A stretch of DNA of 57,122 nucleotides from Bradyrhizobium mercantei (GTDB taxonomy: Bacteria > Pseudomonadota > Alphaproteobacteria > Rhizobiales > Xanthobacteraceae), in assembly GCF_001982635.1 (NCBI RefSeq), contig NZ_MKFI01000014.1:1-57122 (forward strand), written 5' to 3'. Below, one piece after another: positions 8,099 through 17,330 of this stretch. The notes beneath the pieces are model-generated. The model was not told the DNA's origin, ran no database searches, and was given only the letters and a program-made list of their open reading frames with translations. Each line of letters opens with the position of its first letter. Within the stretch, counting starts at the first letter, position 1. Made by a program: the position numbers and the translations under genes.

Positions 8099-8937
8099 CA
8101 GGGCCGATCGACCGGCTTGGTGATCAGGTTGAGCGCGAGCGCCTCCTTCGGGCTCAACCAGCGGATGTCCGAGGTCTGCGACATCGCCTCGACGACGGCA
8201 GACGAGACGCCCATCTTGGTCATGTAGCCGAGCACCATCCCCTGGATACGCTGGGCCTCGGCGAGGGGATCGCTGACCGGTGCGCTGGTCGTGAAGCGAT
8301 GCACGCCAAGCCGCGAGCCCGCGATGCCGTAGCGGGTCTCGCCGCCGGCATAGACCAGGACACAGGCGCTGGCGCAGGCCGCGGGGCGGAGCTTGCCCGA
8401 GGCGTCTGATGTGGCCACCGCGGTGACGAGGCCATGCGCGCGGATGACCTCGCCCATGATGGCGGCCTGGTTCAGCGCGCCGCCCTGCGACGACAGCAGC
8501 ACGGCATCGCCAGGCGCGAGACGCGCCTCGCTGAGCCGGTCGCGGAACCAGCTCGCGCTGGCCGAGCCGATCTTGCCGCTGATCGCGAGCGCACGCCTTC
8601 CATGGCCCGACCCGTCGATGTCGACATCTGATATCACCGCCGACGTCATGCTCGCCGCGATGTAGGTTTCGCGCCAGAAATCCCAGGCACCCGGCCGCGA
8701 CAGGTCGCGATAGGCCTGAATGGCGACGCTCGACAGCAGCAGCACGAAGATGATGATGGACCAGAGCGAGAACCGGAAAGCGCCGGGCGGCGAGGCCACC
8801 TTCGCTTGCGGAGGCGGAGGCGGCGCGCTGGGGCGCGCGGCAAACGGAGATGGAGTCTGGCGCGGTGGCGCGACGCGGGGACCGGTCGGCGACGAACGGT
8901 GGCCCGTTCCATCATCCTGAGGATCGTCGACAGACAA
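8098..8937 (-). CDS. Membrane-anchored ClpP-like (COG3904-type) protein
   Basis: 279-residue protein. A proline-rich cytoplasmic N-terminus (about 1-55) is followed by one membrane helix (about 57-75) and a ClpP/crotonase-like periplasmic domain. That domain shows a glycine turn (LLSSQGGALNQA), a likely nucleophile serine in ACASACVLVYAGG, and a later GVHRF histidine, the pattern I recall for COG3904 proteins. A serine-protease role is plausible but unproven. The start is a TTG at 8937 preceded by GGAGG with 7-base spacing. It follows the large Sel1 protein on the same strand. Confidence 0.75.
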   Translation of the reverse strand: MSVDDPQDDGTGHRSSPTGPRVAPPRQTPSPFAARPSAPPPPPQAKVASPPGAFRFSLWSIIIFVLLLSSVAIQAYRDLSRPGAWDFWRETYIAASMTSAVISDVDIDGSGHGRRALAISGKIGSASASWFRDRLSEARLAPGDAVLLSSQGGALNQAAIMGEVIRAHGLVTAVATSDASGKLRPAACASACVLVYAGGETRYGIAGSRLGVHRFTTSAPVSDPLAEAQRIQGMVLGYMTKMGVSSAVVEAMSQTSDIRWLSPKEALALNLITKPVDRP

Positions 8938-9018
8938 GCCTGACCCTCCGGAACGGATGCGCGGTTGGCGCGGGACTGCGCGCCTGTCTACACGGCGGAA
9001 GGGTGGAGGTACAGGACA

Positions 9019-9039
9019 GCGGCGCCGTCAAGGCGCCGC
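9019..9039 (-). terminator. GC-rich hairpin after the Sel1/PodJ-like gene
   Basis: Arms GCGGCGCC and GGCGCCGC with a 5-base loop lie just past the stop of the leftward gene ending at 9053. No T-run follows on the reverse strand, so terminator activity is only possible. Confidence 0.4.
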
Positions 9040-9052
9040 AGCTATTCTCGTT

Positions 9053-12000
9053 TTAGTGAGCCGGAGCGGCGAGCGCCGCGGTCCGCTTCGAGGGCTGCTT
9101 GACTCCCTTCGCCGCCGCGGGCTGCGCGGGGGCGCCGTCCCAGCCGCCGGCCGGGGCCGGCACGTTGACCGCATCGCTCGGCTGCGGTTCGGGGGTAAAG
9201 GTCTGGATCGCAAGCTTGGCCGCTGCCAGCGACTGCGGGTCGAGCCGCTTGGCGATATCGTCGCGCTTGTGGCCGGCGTCGGCGTCGCCCTGCGCGGCCG
9301 CGAGGCTGAACCATTTGAAGGACTCGGCGAGGTTCTGTTCGACACCGATGCCGCGTGCATAAAGAATGCCGAGATTGACCTGGCTGTCGGTGACGCCGCG
9401 ATCGGCCGCCTTGCGGAACCACTGCGCCGCACTCTTGTAGTCGGCGCCCTTGCCGCCGCCATCGGCGTCGAGCACGGCGAGGTTATGCATCGCCTTGGCG
9501 TTGCCGCGCTCCGCGGCCTGCACGTAGTAGCGCCGCGCCGTATCGAAGTCGCGCTTCACGCTGAGGCCCTTCTCGTAGAAGGTGCCGAGCCGGAACATCG
9601 CGGGCACCACGCCGGCCTGCGCCGCGCGGCCATACCATTTGGCGGCTTCGTCGACATTGGCGGTCACGCCCTTGCCCTCGGCAAAGCGGACGCCGACCTC
9701 GTAGGCCGCAGCCGCGTCACCCTTGATAGCGGCGCTGCGCAGCGCCAGGCCACCGATCGCGTCGGGCAGTTTCTCGCCCGCCGGAATCTGGATCGTGGCG
9801 AGCTTGCCGCCGAGCGGCGGCGCGGTCGGAATCGCGCCGGTGACGTCGTTGGCGGCGGCGGCTGGTGCGGCGGGCTCCGGCGCGGCGGCGGGTGCGGGCA
9901 AGGTTGCCGGTGGGATCGTCACCTGCGCGCTGTCGAGCGTGTTGGGCGCCGCCGTGTTGTTGGATTGGCGGCCGAGCGGCGTCGGCGAGGTCATCGACGG
10001 CCCGGGCACTGACGGCCCGGGCACGCTCGAAGGTGCGGCCGGTGCCGGGGCAGGCATGATCGAATTCTCGGCGGGCGGCTGCGCGGCCGGCTCGCTGTGC
10101 TCGATCGCCGCCGGCATCTGCGGCGCGGAGCTGGTGTCGAGCAGGTTCATCGCCATCTTGACGGTCGAGAGCAGGATCACGACCACGCTCGCGCCGACCA
10201 GCAGGGAGCGGATCTTGGAGGTGATGGTCGAAGGCTGGGCCTCCGGCGCGCCAGTCGCGGCCGCGCCGGATGCGGGCGCGCCGGCCTTGGCGGCAGCCTT
10301 CGCAGCCTTGTCGGCCTTTTCCTTGGCCTTGGCCGCAGCCTTGCTCGCGGCGCGCGCGGCCTTCTCATTGACGGGTTGTGCGGCGGCGGCCTGCGCGGCG
10401 CGGCGCGCGGCGGCGATGAAGCTCGATGTCGAGACCGGCTCCTTCTTGCCGGCGGGAAGGTCAGAGATCGCGCGCTCGGAATCCGCGATCCGCTCCGATG
10501 GCGAGGAGACGCGGCCCGACGGGCGCGTACCCGGCTCGAGCGGATGATCCGGCGGCAGCTCCGGCGCGATCGCCGCGCGGGCGGACGTCGCATGCGGCTC
10601 GAGGATCTCGCTGATCGCGCGCGGCGGCAGCGGCGGCGGCGCGGCCTCGACCGGCTGCGCGGCATGGAATTCGCGCGGCGCGGACATGAAGTGCTCCTGC
10701 GCCAGCGCAGGATTGGGCAGTTCAGGCCGGTACGATTCAGACCGGTAGGATACAGGTTGCGGCTGCGCGATCGGCTGCGGCATCGCCGCGCGCGCCATCT
10801 CCATCCGCGGGGCTTCCATCCGCAGTTCGGCCGGTGCGGGAGCGGGCGGAGCCGGCGGCGGCGCGGTGCGCACCGTGCGCAGATCGTTCTCGATCATCGC
10901 CAGCCGATCGACGACATGGCCGAGCGTGTTGTGGACGGTCTCCAGCGAATCCTGGGTGCGGCGATCGGTTTCCGACTGGCTGAAGCGGATGTCGGACAGT
11001 TCGCGCTTCACCAGGTCGACGATGCCGCTGTCCATCATCGGCTGCGGCGAGGAGCTGCCGAAGTTGTTGCGGGTGGCGTCGGCGAGCGAGGCGATATGGG
11101 CGTGCTGGGCCTCGAGGTGCCGCATGATGTCATGCAGCCCTTCCTCGACCCGGCCGAGATTGCCGGAACGCTGGTCGGCGGCCTCCAGGCGCTCGAGCAG
11201 ATACGAGACGCGCTGTTCCAGATGGGTGAACGCGGACGAGCTGTCGTTGCCGACCTGCAGGCGGTCGATCCGCTCCGACAAAGTGCGCACCGCGCTTTCG
11301 ATGGCGTCGGTATTGTCGGTGCCGGCCGGCCGCTCGCGGCCTTCCAGCGACGAGGCCAGCGCCGCGATGCGCTGCTCGATCCCGGCGAACGCATCGCCGA
11401 AGGATTCCCCGCGTGACATCTGCGACAGCTGGTCGACCTTCGCCGCCAGCGCATGCACGTCGCCGGACAGTTGCAGCAGCGCATCGTTGGAAGCGACATT
11501 GGAGACGATGGCGCGAAGTGCGGCGATCGCGCTCTCGAGCTGATGCACCGTCGACGGATCGTCGTTGGCGCGCAGGATCATGTCGAGCTTGGCGCCGAGA
11601 TTGCGGATCGCCTCGTCGTAGCCGGTGAGCTGCTCGGCGGGCGTCAGCGTGCGCAGCGCCTCGCGGATCTCCGACAGCGCGCGTTCGATGCCGGCAATCG
11701 CCTGGCCCTGGCCGTTGTTGCTGTCCTGGCGGATCTCGTCGATCCGGTGATGCAGCGAGCGGATCTCGTTCTCGATCGATTCGATCGCCCGGCGCGGCAT
11801 CGCCTCGGTGATGGCCTGGCGGATTTCCGCCAGCTCGCCGCGGAACGACGCGATCGATTGCTCGATATGGTCGGGCCGCTGCAGCGCCTCGATCTGGCTC
11901 GTGATCTTGAGCAGATGACGCTCGAGCGAGGAGAAGTCGGGCCCGGCGGGGGCCGCGGGCTGTGGCGCGTAGGCGGCCATCGGCGGCGCCGATTGCTGCA

Positions 12001-12631
12001 TCGGCGGCGCGCTGCGCGGCGGCATCTGCCGCGGTGCGGGACCATCGAGCTCGTTCTGGCGTGCGGCGATTTCCGCGATCGCGGAATCGAACGATGCCGG
12101 GCTCAGCGGCGGCGAAGCGCGGTAGACCTGGGCAGCAGCGCGCTCGACCGCCTCGGCCTGGCGCAGCCTCTCCTCCAGTTGCCGTTCGTTGATCTGCGGC
12201 TCGCGCTGCATCGGCGCTTCACGCATCATGGGCTGGGGTTGCGGCTCGCGCGCCGGCTGCGGCCGCGAAATTTGCGACAGCCGTGCATCGAGGCGCGAGA
12301 TCGCGTCGTTCAATTGCCGTGCGACGGCGGGCTGGCCGCGCGGCACCTCGGCGCGCACGGCCTCGGCGCGCGTCATCGGCTTGGCAATCTGTTCGATCTG
12401 GCGGGTGATCGCGTCGAGCCGCTGGTGGATGTCGGCGACCTCGCGGCTTTCCTGGCTCGGCATCGGCTGCCGTTGCTCGGGCGCCATGCGCCAATCCGGC
12501 GGGCTCGGCTCGCCGACGGTGGAATTGAGCCAGTCGTTCAGCGACATGCCGGCGCGGCGCGCAGCCGCCTCGGCCCTGTCGCGGACGGAGGGATCGATGC
12601 CGTCAACACTCCACGATACGCGCGAATTCAT
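9053..12631 (-). CDS. PodJ-like polarity protein: coiled coil, one TM helix, Sel1 repeats
   Basis: 1192-residue protein. The N-terminus (WSVDGIDPSVRDRAEAAARRAG) is a conserved start of alphaproteobacterial proteins annotated as localization factor PodJ. A long helical, coiled-coil-rich region spans about 60-600. A Pro/Ala-rich linker and an Ala/Lys-rich basic stretch (about 750-790) come before a single membrane helix near 810-830. A second Pro/Ala linker leads to four Sel1-type repeats at about 975-1120, for example KWYGRAAQAG, RYYVQAAERG and QWFRKAADRG. The topology suggests a cytoplasmic coiled coil and a periplasmic Sel1 domain, as in a polar organizer. Other Sel1 scaffold functions are possible. 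Start at ATG 12631 has a weak ribosome-binding site. Confidence 0.68.
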   Translation of the reverse strand: MNSRVSWSVDGIDPSVRDRAEAAARRAGMSLNDWLNSTVGEPSPPDWRMAPEQRQPMPSQESREVADIHQRLDAITRQIEQIAKPMTRAEAVRAEVPRGQPAVARQLNDAISRLDARLSQISRPQPAREPQPQPMMREAPMQREPQINERQLEERLRQAEAVERAAAQVYRASPPLSPASFDSAIAEIAARQNELDGPAPRQMPPRSAPPMQQSAPPMAAYAPQPAAPAGPDFSSLERHLLKITSQIEALQRPDHIEQSIASFRGELAEIRQAITEAMPRRAIESIENEIRSLHHRIDEIRQDSNNGQGQAIAGIERALSEIREALRTLTPAEQLTGYDEAIRNLGAKLDMILRANDDPSTVHQLESAIAALRAIVSNVASNDALLQLSGDVHALAAKVDQLSQMSRGESFGDAFAGIEQRIAALASSLEGRERPAGTDNTDAIESAVRTLSERIDRLQVGNDSSSAFTHLEQRVSYLLERLEAADQRSGNLGRVEEGLHDIMRHLEAQHAHIASLADATRNNFGSSSPQPMMDSGIVDLVKRELSDIRFSQSETDRRTQDSLETVHNTLGHVVDRLAMIENDLRTVRTAPPPAPPAPAPAELRMEAPRMEMARAAMPQPIAQPQPVSYRSESYRPELPNPALAQEHFMSAPREFHAAQPVEAAPPPLPPRAISEILEPHATSARAAIAPELPPDHPLEPGTRPSGRVSSPSERIADSERAISDLPAGKKEPVSTSSFIAAARRAAQAAAAQPVNEKAARAASKAAAKAKEKADKAAKAAAKAGAPASGAAATGAPEAQPSTITSKIRSLLVGASVVVILLSTVKMAMNLLDTSSAPQMPAAIEHSEPAAQPPAENSIMPAPAPAAPSSVPGPSVPGPSMTSPTPLGRQSNNTAAPNTLDSAQVTIPPATLPAPAAAPEPAAPAAAANDVTGAIPTAPPLGGKLATIQIPAGEKLPDAIGGLALRSAAIKGDAAAAYEVGVRFAEGKGVTANVDEAAKWYGRAAQAGVVPAMFRLGTFYEKGLSVKRDFDTARRYYVQAAERGNAKAMHNLAVLDADGGGKGADYKSAAQWFRKAADRGVTDSQVNLGILYARGIGVEQNLAESFKWFSLAAAQGDADAGHKRDDIAKRLDPQSLAAAKLAIQTFTPEPQPSDAVNVPAPAGGWDGAPAQPAAAKGVKQPSKRTAALAAPAH

Positions 12632-12909
12632 GATTCCGTCCGGTCCCGACTCCGGCGCTACACCCTGCGCCCGCAGCCTCCCCGCGCATTCCCGTTAAGA
12701 GACAATCGAATTCTGCGCTGGTCGTCTGCTTCAGCTGCTGACTTTTTCCCGTCACGGTAAATAACGGGTTAAGGAATGCAGCCGGCGGGCTTTAAAGTTA
12801 GGGAATCCGGGAACCTGTTGCGCCGGATCAGGACAGGCCTATCGTTTTCCGGCAAAGCGGATTTCGCCGCGCCCCGGCGACACGCGCAAAGCATACGCGC
12901 GATTTGTTT

Positions 12910-13497
12910 CTAGCCGTTGCTTTCGCGCTTGCCGTCGTCGAGTGGCAGCACGTTGCCGCGGCCGGACATCGCCGACAGCGCGTCGAGCGCCTCCTCGCAC
13001 CATTCCACCACCATGCGCTCATGGCGCATCCCGAGCCGCAGGCTGAGCATCTTGCCGACGTCGGCCGGCGGCGCGGTGCCGTCGGGAAAGCGCTTGTTGA
13101 GCAGGCGCTCGTAGCGCTCATAGCGGTCGCGGTGATGCTCCAGCCGCGCCATCAGGTCGGTGCGCAGCGGCTCGATGTCGACGCAATCGAGCGCATAGAG
13201 CCGGACCAGCAGATCGTCCTTGATCGAGGGCGGAACGCTCGGCCGCGCCGCCCAGTGCTTCAACGCCGCGCGGCCCTCGGCCGTCAGCGTGTAGACCAGC
13301 TTGTTGGGCTTGCCGGACTGCACCACCTCGCGGCCCTGGACATGGCCCTTGTCGCGCAGCCGGGAGAGCTCGCGGTAGATCTGCTGGTGGTCGGCCTTCC
13401 AGAAGAAGCCGATCGAGGCGTCGAACGTCTTGGCGAGCTCATAGCCCGTCATCGGACGTTCCGTGAGGCAGGCGAGGATTGCGTCACCGAGTGCCAA
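12910..13497 (-). CDS. PadR-family transcriptional regulator
   Basis: 195-residue PadR regulator. The winged helix is at about residues 5-80 (ILACLTERPMTGYELAKTF, then QQIYRELSRLRDKGHV), followed by a helical Vir_act_alpha_C dimerisation domain. The start is a TTG at 13497, preceded by GGAGG with 6-base spacing, which makes this rare start credible. It is divergent from a SnoaL-like gene, and the intergenic region holds a palindrome overlapping the -10 box of that gene. It probably represses that gene and itself. The 278 bases between this gene and the Sel1 protein start show no gene. Confidence 0.88.
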   Translation of the reverse strand: MALGDAILACLTERPMTGYELAKTFDASIGFFWKADHQQIYRELSRLRDKGHVQGREVVQSGKPNKLVYTLTAEGRAALKHWAARPSVPPSIKDDLLVRLYALDCVDIEPLRTDLMARLEHHRDRYERYERLLNKRFPDGTAPPADVGKMLSLRLGMRHERMVVEWCEEALDALSAMSGRGNVLPLDDGKRESNG

Positions 13498-13543
13498 CGC
13501 CCACCTCCATCTCAGTTCCCCAAAAGGCCATTCCGAAGTTCGC

Positions 13544-13586
13544 TTGACTTTATGCGTTACTGTGCATATGCGTCAATATGCATATG
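13544..13586 (+). promoter_or_regulatory. Promoter of the SnoaL-like gene with overlapping PadR-type operator
   Basis: TTGACT (13544-13549), 17 bases, then TATGCG (13567-13572) makes a good sigma-70-type promoter. The inverted repeat CATATGC-N8-GCATATG (13565-13586) covers the -10 box and the expected start of transcription. A repressor bound here would block RNA polymerase. The divergent PadR gene is the obvious candidate; binding is inferred. Confidence 0.6.
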
Positions 13587-13658
13587 GTGATCGGCCTGCC
13601 GCCTTGTCGCGCGCGGCCGATGTTCAGGCCTCTCAACCCCGCCGCAGGAGACGTCCGA

Positions 13659-14075
13659 ATGAGCAAGCCGGGCCTCGACAAGTGGTACGCCTACATGAAG
13701 TCCCACGACACCGCCGCTTTGTGGGATCTGCTGCATCCCGACGCGGTGTTCGAAAGTCCGGTCGTGCACACGCCGCAGCGCGGCCGCGACATCACCTTCA
13801 AATATCTCACCAGCGCCGCCAAGGTGCTCGGCGGCCCGACCTTCAGATATTTGGGCGAATGGAAGAACGACACCGGCGCGGTGCTCGAATTCGAGAACGA
13901 GATCGACGGCATCAAGCTCAACGGCGTCGACATCATCACATTCGACGGTGACGACCGGATCACGCATTTCAAGGTGATGGTGCGTCCGCTCAAGGCGATC
14001 AACCTGCTGCATCGGATGATGGGCGAGGAGTTGATGAAGCAGAGCGGCGCAACGTCGCAATCACAGTCTCGCTAG
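13659..14075 (+). CDS. SnoaL-like / NTF2-fold protein
   Basis: 138-residue protein with the NTF2-like (SnoaL) cone fold: an N-terminal helix pair (LDKWYAYMKSHD, LWDLLHPDAVFES), then strands ending in DGDDRITHFKVMVRP. Start at ATG 13659 with GCAGGAG about 8 bases upstream; an earlier in-frame start at 13578 would read through the operator and lacks a binding site. The family includes isomerases, cyclases and ligand-binding proteins, so function is open. It is divergent from padR and lies just before the beta-oxidation genes, which may suggest a lipid-related ligand. Confidence 0.78.
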   Translation: MSKPGLDKWYAYMKSHDTAALWDLLHPDAVFESPVVHTPQRGRDITFKYLTSAAKVLGGPTFRYLGEWKNDTGAVLEFENEIDGIKLNGVDIITFDGDDRITHFKVMVRPLKAINLLHRMMGEELMKQSGATSQSQSR

Positions 14076-14183
14076 GACCTGCCGCGGACCCTCCGAACCG
14101 GATAAGGTCCGCTCCAACACACCCAAGGACACGCTGCGCAGCATAGGTCGCACATGCGGCCGCGAGCCAGCCGGGAGATCAGC

Positions 14184-15971
14184 ATGCCGACCTACAAAGC
14201 CCCCGTCGAAGACGTCAACTTCCTGTTGAACGACGTTTTCCAGATCGATCGCTACGGCAATCTTCCCGGCTTCACCGATGCGTCGGCCGATGTGCGCGAG
14301 GCGATCCTCGGCGAGGCCGCCAAGCTCAGCGAAGAGGTGTTGCAGCCGCTCAATCGCACCGGCGATCTCGAAGGCTGCAAGCGCAATGATGACGGCAGCG
14401 TCACCACGCCGAAGGGCTTCAAGGACGCCTACAAGCAGGTCGCCGAAGGCGGCTGGCTCGGCCTGTCGGCGCCGGCGGAATTCGGCGGCCAGGGCCTGCC
14501 GGTGACGCTCTCGCAGGCGGTCAACGAATTCCAGATCTCCGCCAACATGGCGTTCGCGATGTATGGCGGCCTGACCATGGGCGCGACCGCGGCGCTGCTG
14601 GTGCACGGCTCCCCCGAGCAGAAGAAGACCTATGTGCCGAAGATGGTCGCGGGCGAGTGGACCGGCACCATGAACCTGACCGAGCCGCATTGCGGCACCG
14701 ACCTCGGCCTGCTCCGCACCAAGGCGGTGCGCCAGGCCGACGGCAGCTTCAAGATCACGGGCACCAAGATCTTCATCTCCGCCGGCGAGCACGACCTTGC
14801 CGACAACATCATCCATCTCGTGCTGGCGCGCATCGAAGGCGCACCGGCCGGCATCAAGGGCGTCTCGCTGTTCGTCGTGCCCAAGGTGCTGGTCAATGCC
14901 GACGGCTCGCTCGGTGCGCGCAATGGCGTCAGCTGCGGCTCGATCGAGCACAAGATGGGCATCCACGGCAACTCGACCTGTGTGATGAACTACGACAACG
15001 CCACCGGCTGGCTGATCGGCGAAGAGAACAAGGGCATGCAGGGCATGTTCGTGATGATGAACGAGGCTCGCCTCGGCGTCGCCGTGCAGGGCCTGGCGCA
15101 GTCCGAGGTCGCCTACCAGAATGCGGTCGCCTATGCGCGCGAGCGCCTGCAGGGCCGCTCGCTGACCGGCGTGAAGGAGCCCGAGAAGCCGGCCGATCCG
15201 ATCATCGTGCATCCCGACGTGCGCCGCACGCTGCTCACCATCCGCGCCTTCAACGAGGCGGCGCGCGCCATGGTGATGTGGACCGCGCTGAAGAGCGACG
15301 TCGCGCACCGGTCCAACGATCCGAAGGATCGCCAGGCCGCGGATGATCACATGGGCCTGATGACGCCGGTGCTGAAGGGCGTTCTGACCGATACCGGGTT
15401 CGCCAACACGGTCTCGGCGCAGCAGATGTTCGGCGGCCACGGTTATATCGCCGAGCACGGCATGGAGCAGTTCGTGCGCGATGCCCGCATCGCGATGATC
15501 TATGAGGGCGCCAACGGCATCCAGGCACTCGACCTGGTCGGCCGCAAGCTGCCGCGCGACGGCGGCCGCGCCGCGATGGCGTTCTTCGGTGAGGTCACGG
15601 CCTTCTCCAAGGAGCATGGCACTGAGGAGGCGATGAAGCCGTTCATCACGCCGCTTTCGACCGCGCTCGGCCATCTGCAGCAGGCGACCGGCTGGCTGAT
15701 GCAGAACGCGCTGAACAAGCCCGACAATGCCGGCGCCGCCGCGACCGACTACATGAAGTTGTTCGGTCTGGTCGCGCTCGGCTACATGTGGGCCAAGATG
15801 GCCAAGGTGGCGCAGGACAAGGCCGCCGCCGGTGCCACGCCCTACCTCAACACCAAGCTCGTGACCGGACGTTTCTTCATGGAGAAGCTGCTGCCGGAGA
15901 CCGCCGTGCACCTGGCCCGGATCCAGAGCGGCAGCGCCACCACGATGGAACTGGCCGCGGAAGCGTTCTGA
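14184..15971 (+). CDS. Acyl-CoA dehydrogenase (FadE-like, long form)
   Basis: 595-residue flavoprotein of the long acyl-CoA dehydrogenase type with an extra C-terminal domain. It catalyses the first, alpha-beta oxidising step of fatty-acid beta-oxidation. FAD-contact motifs are visible (MNLTEPHCGTDLG, FKITGTKIFISAGEHD), and the catalytic glutamate is expected in MIYEGANGIQ. Start at ATG 14184 with GGGAG upstream. Downstream lie a thiolase and a bifunctional hydratase/dehydrogenase, so the three genes supply a full beta-oxidation spiral. A palindromic repeat separates it from the thiolase. Chain-length preference is not visible. Confidence 0.92.
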   Translation: MPTYKAPVEDVNFLLNDVFQIDRYGNLPGFTDASADVREAILGEAAKLSEEVLQPLNRTGDLEGCKRNDDGSVTTPKGFKDAYKQVAEGGWLGLSAPAEFGGQGLPVTLSQAVNEFQISANMAFAMYGGLTMGATAALLVHGSPEQKKTYVPKMVAGEWTGTMNLTEPHCGTDLGLLRTKAVRQADGSFKITGTKIFISAGEHDLADNIIHLVLARIEGAPAGIKGVSLFVVPKVLVNADGSLGARNGVSCGSIEHKMGIHGNSTCVMNYDNATGWLIGEENKGMQGMFVMMNEARLGVAVQGLAQSEVAYQNAVAYARERLQGRSLTGVKEPEKPADPIIVHPDVRRTLLTIRAFNEAARAMVMWTALKSDVAHRSNDPKDRQAADDHMGLMTPVLKGVLTDTGFANTVSAQQMFGGHGYIAEHGMEQFVRDARIAMIYEGANGIQALDLVGRKLPRDGGRAAMAFFGEVTAFSKEHGTEEAMKPFITPLSTALGHLQQATGWLMQNALNKPDNAGAAATDYMKLFGLVALGYMWAKMAKVAQDKAAAGATPYLNTKLVTGRFFMEKLLPETAVHLARIQSGSATTMELAAEAF

Positions 15972-15973
15972 AG

Positions 15974-16017
15974 CGTTTTCCAGCGAAGTGGATACCGGTT
16001 CGCATGAAGAAAACGCG
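15974..16017. repeat. Intergenic palindromic repeat, GCGTTTTC family
   Basis: Outer arms GCGTTTTC (15974-15981) and GAAAACGC (16010-16017) enclose a second inverted pair, GCGAA and TTCGC, around AGTGGATACCGG. This nested palindrome is an element I associate with Bradyrhizobium-type genomes. It begins 2 bases after the acyl-CoA dehydrogenase stop. Confidence 0.75.
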
Positions 16018-16109
16018 TCAAACAAGAAAGCCCTGAAAAATTGCCGCCGCACCCATGCGGCGGCGCTTCCTTCCGTATATATTATGATCCTCATATCAAG
16101 GAGGGCGTC

Positions 16110-17318
16110 ATGCCTGAGGCATACATCTACGATCACGTTCGTACCCCGCGCGGCCGCGGCAAGGCTGACGGCGCGCTGCACGAGGTCACCGCGCTGGCGC
16201 TCGCCACGGTGCCGCTGAAGTCGCTCAAGGAGCGCAACAATCTGCCCGAGGACTCCGTCGACGACGTCGTGCTCGGCGTGGTCGATCCGGTCGGTGAGGC
16301 CGGAAGCGACATCGCCCGCTTTGCCGCGCTGAACGCCGGCCTCGGCGAGAAGGTGCCGGGCGTGCAGATCAGCCGTTTCTGCGCCTCCGGCCTCGATGCC
16401 GTGAACTTCGCCGCGGCGCAGATCATGAGCGGCCAGCATGAGCTCGTGATCGGCGGCGGCGCGGAATCGATGAGCCGCGTCGGCATCGGCGCCTCCGGTG
16501 GCGCCTGGCCGATGGACCCCTCGATGGCGGTGCCGGCCTATTTCATGCCGCAGGGCATCTCGGCCGACCTGATCGCGACCAAATACGGTTTTTCGCGCGA
16601 CGACGTCGACGCCTACGCCGTGCAGAGCCAGCAGCGCGCGGCGAAGTCCTGGGATGAAGGCCGCTTCAACAAGTCGGTGGTGCCGGTCAAGGACATCAAC
16701 GGCCTCACCATCCTCGCCAAGGACGAGCATATGCGCCCGACCACGACGATGCAGTCGCTGGCGCAGCTGCAGCCGTCATTCGCGGCGATGGCGGCGATGG
16801 CCGGCTTCGACGCGGTGGCGATCCAGTCGCATCCCGAGGTCGAGAAGGTCAATTACGTGCATCACGCCGGCAATTCCTCCGGCATCGTCGATGGCGCCGG
16901 TGCCGTGCTGCTCGGCAGCAAGGAGGCGGGTGCGAAGTACGGCCTGAAGCCGCGGGCGAAGATCCGCGCCTTCGCCAATATCGGCTCGGAGCCCGCGATG
17001 ATGCTGACCGGCCCGGTCGACGTCACCGAAAAGCTGTTCGAGCGTTCCGGCATGAAGAAGTCGGACATCGACCTGTTCGAGCTCAACGAGGCGTTCGCCT
17101 CGGTGGTGCTGCGCTACATCCAGGCGTTCGACATCGACAATGCCAAGATCAACGTCAATGGCGGCGCGATCGCGCTCGGTCATCCGCTCGGCGCGACCGG
17201 CGCGATGATCCTCGGCACCGTGCTCGACGAGCTCGAGCGCACCAACAAGGAAACGGCGCTGGTGACGCTGTGCATCGGCGGCGGCATGGGCACCGCCACC
17301 ATCATCGAGCGCGTGTAA
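16110..17318 (+). CDS. Acetyl-CoA acetyltransferase (thiolase)
   Basis: 402-residue thiolase that cleaves 3-ketoacyl-CoA to acetyl-CoA and a shortened acyl-CoA, or condenses in reverse. The nucleophile Cys lies in RFCASGLDAV at about residue 90, the His in ALGHPLGATGA, and the second Cys in TLCIGGGMGTA. AAGGAGG at 16098-16104 fixes the start at ATG 16110. It is the middle gene of the beta-oxidation trio, with palindromic repeats on both sides, so the genes may have separate mRNA ends or partly separate expression. Confidence 0.93.
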   Translation: MPEAYIYDHVRTPRGRGKADGALHEVTALALATVPLKSLKERNNLPEDSVDDVVLGVVDPVGEAGSDIARFAALNAGLGEKVPGVQISRFCASGLDAVNFAAAQIMSGQHELVIGGGAESMSRVGIGASGGAWPMDPSMAVPAYFMPQGISADLIATKYGFSRDDVDAYAVQSQQRAAKSWDEGRFNKSVVPVKDINGLTILAKDEHMRPTTTMQSLAQLQPSFAAMAAMAGFDAVAIQSHPEVEKVNYVHHAGNSSGIVDGAGAVLLGSKEAGAKYGLKPRAKIRAFANIGSEPAMMLTGPVDVTEKLFERSGMKKSDIDLFELNEAFASVVLRYIQAFDIDNAKINVNGGAIALGHPLGATGAMILGTVLDELERTNKETALVTLCIGGGMGTATIIERV

Positions 17319-17330
17319 CCGAGAAGGCAG

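Noticed and set aside
9990..10035. Short tandem GC repeats inside the Sel1/PodJ-like gene
   Set aside because: They encode the repeated Pro-Gly-Pro-Ser linker and are explained by protein composition, not by a mobile repeat.
10097..12760. Rightward open frames over the Sel1/PodJ-like gene
   Set aside because: Arg/Gly-rich shadow translations without motifs; the leftward frame has coiled coil, membrane helix and Sel1 repeats in order.
14061..16730. Long leftward open frame antisense to the acyl-CoA dehydrogenase and thiolase genes
   Set aside because: It is a shadow of the GC-rich coding strand: no ribosome-binding site, low-complexity Arg/His/Ala-rich translation, and it crosses two well-recognised genes and a repeat.
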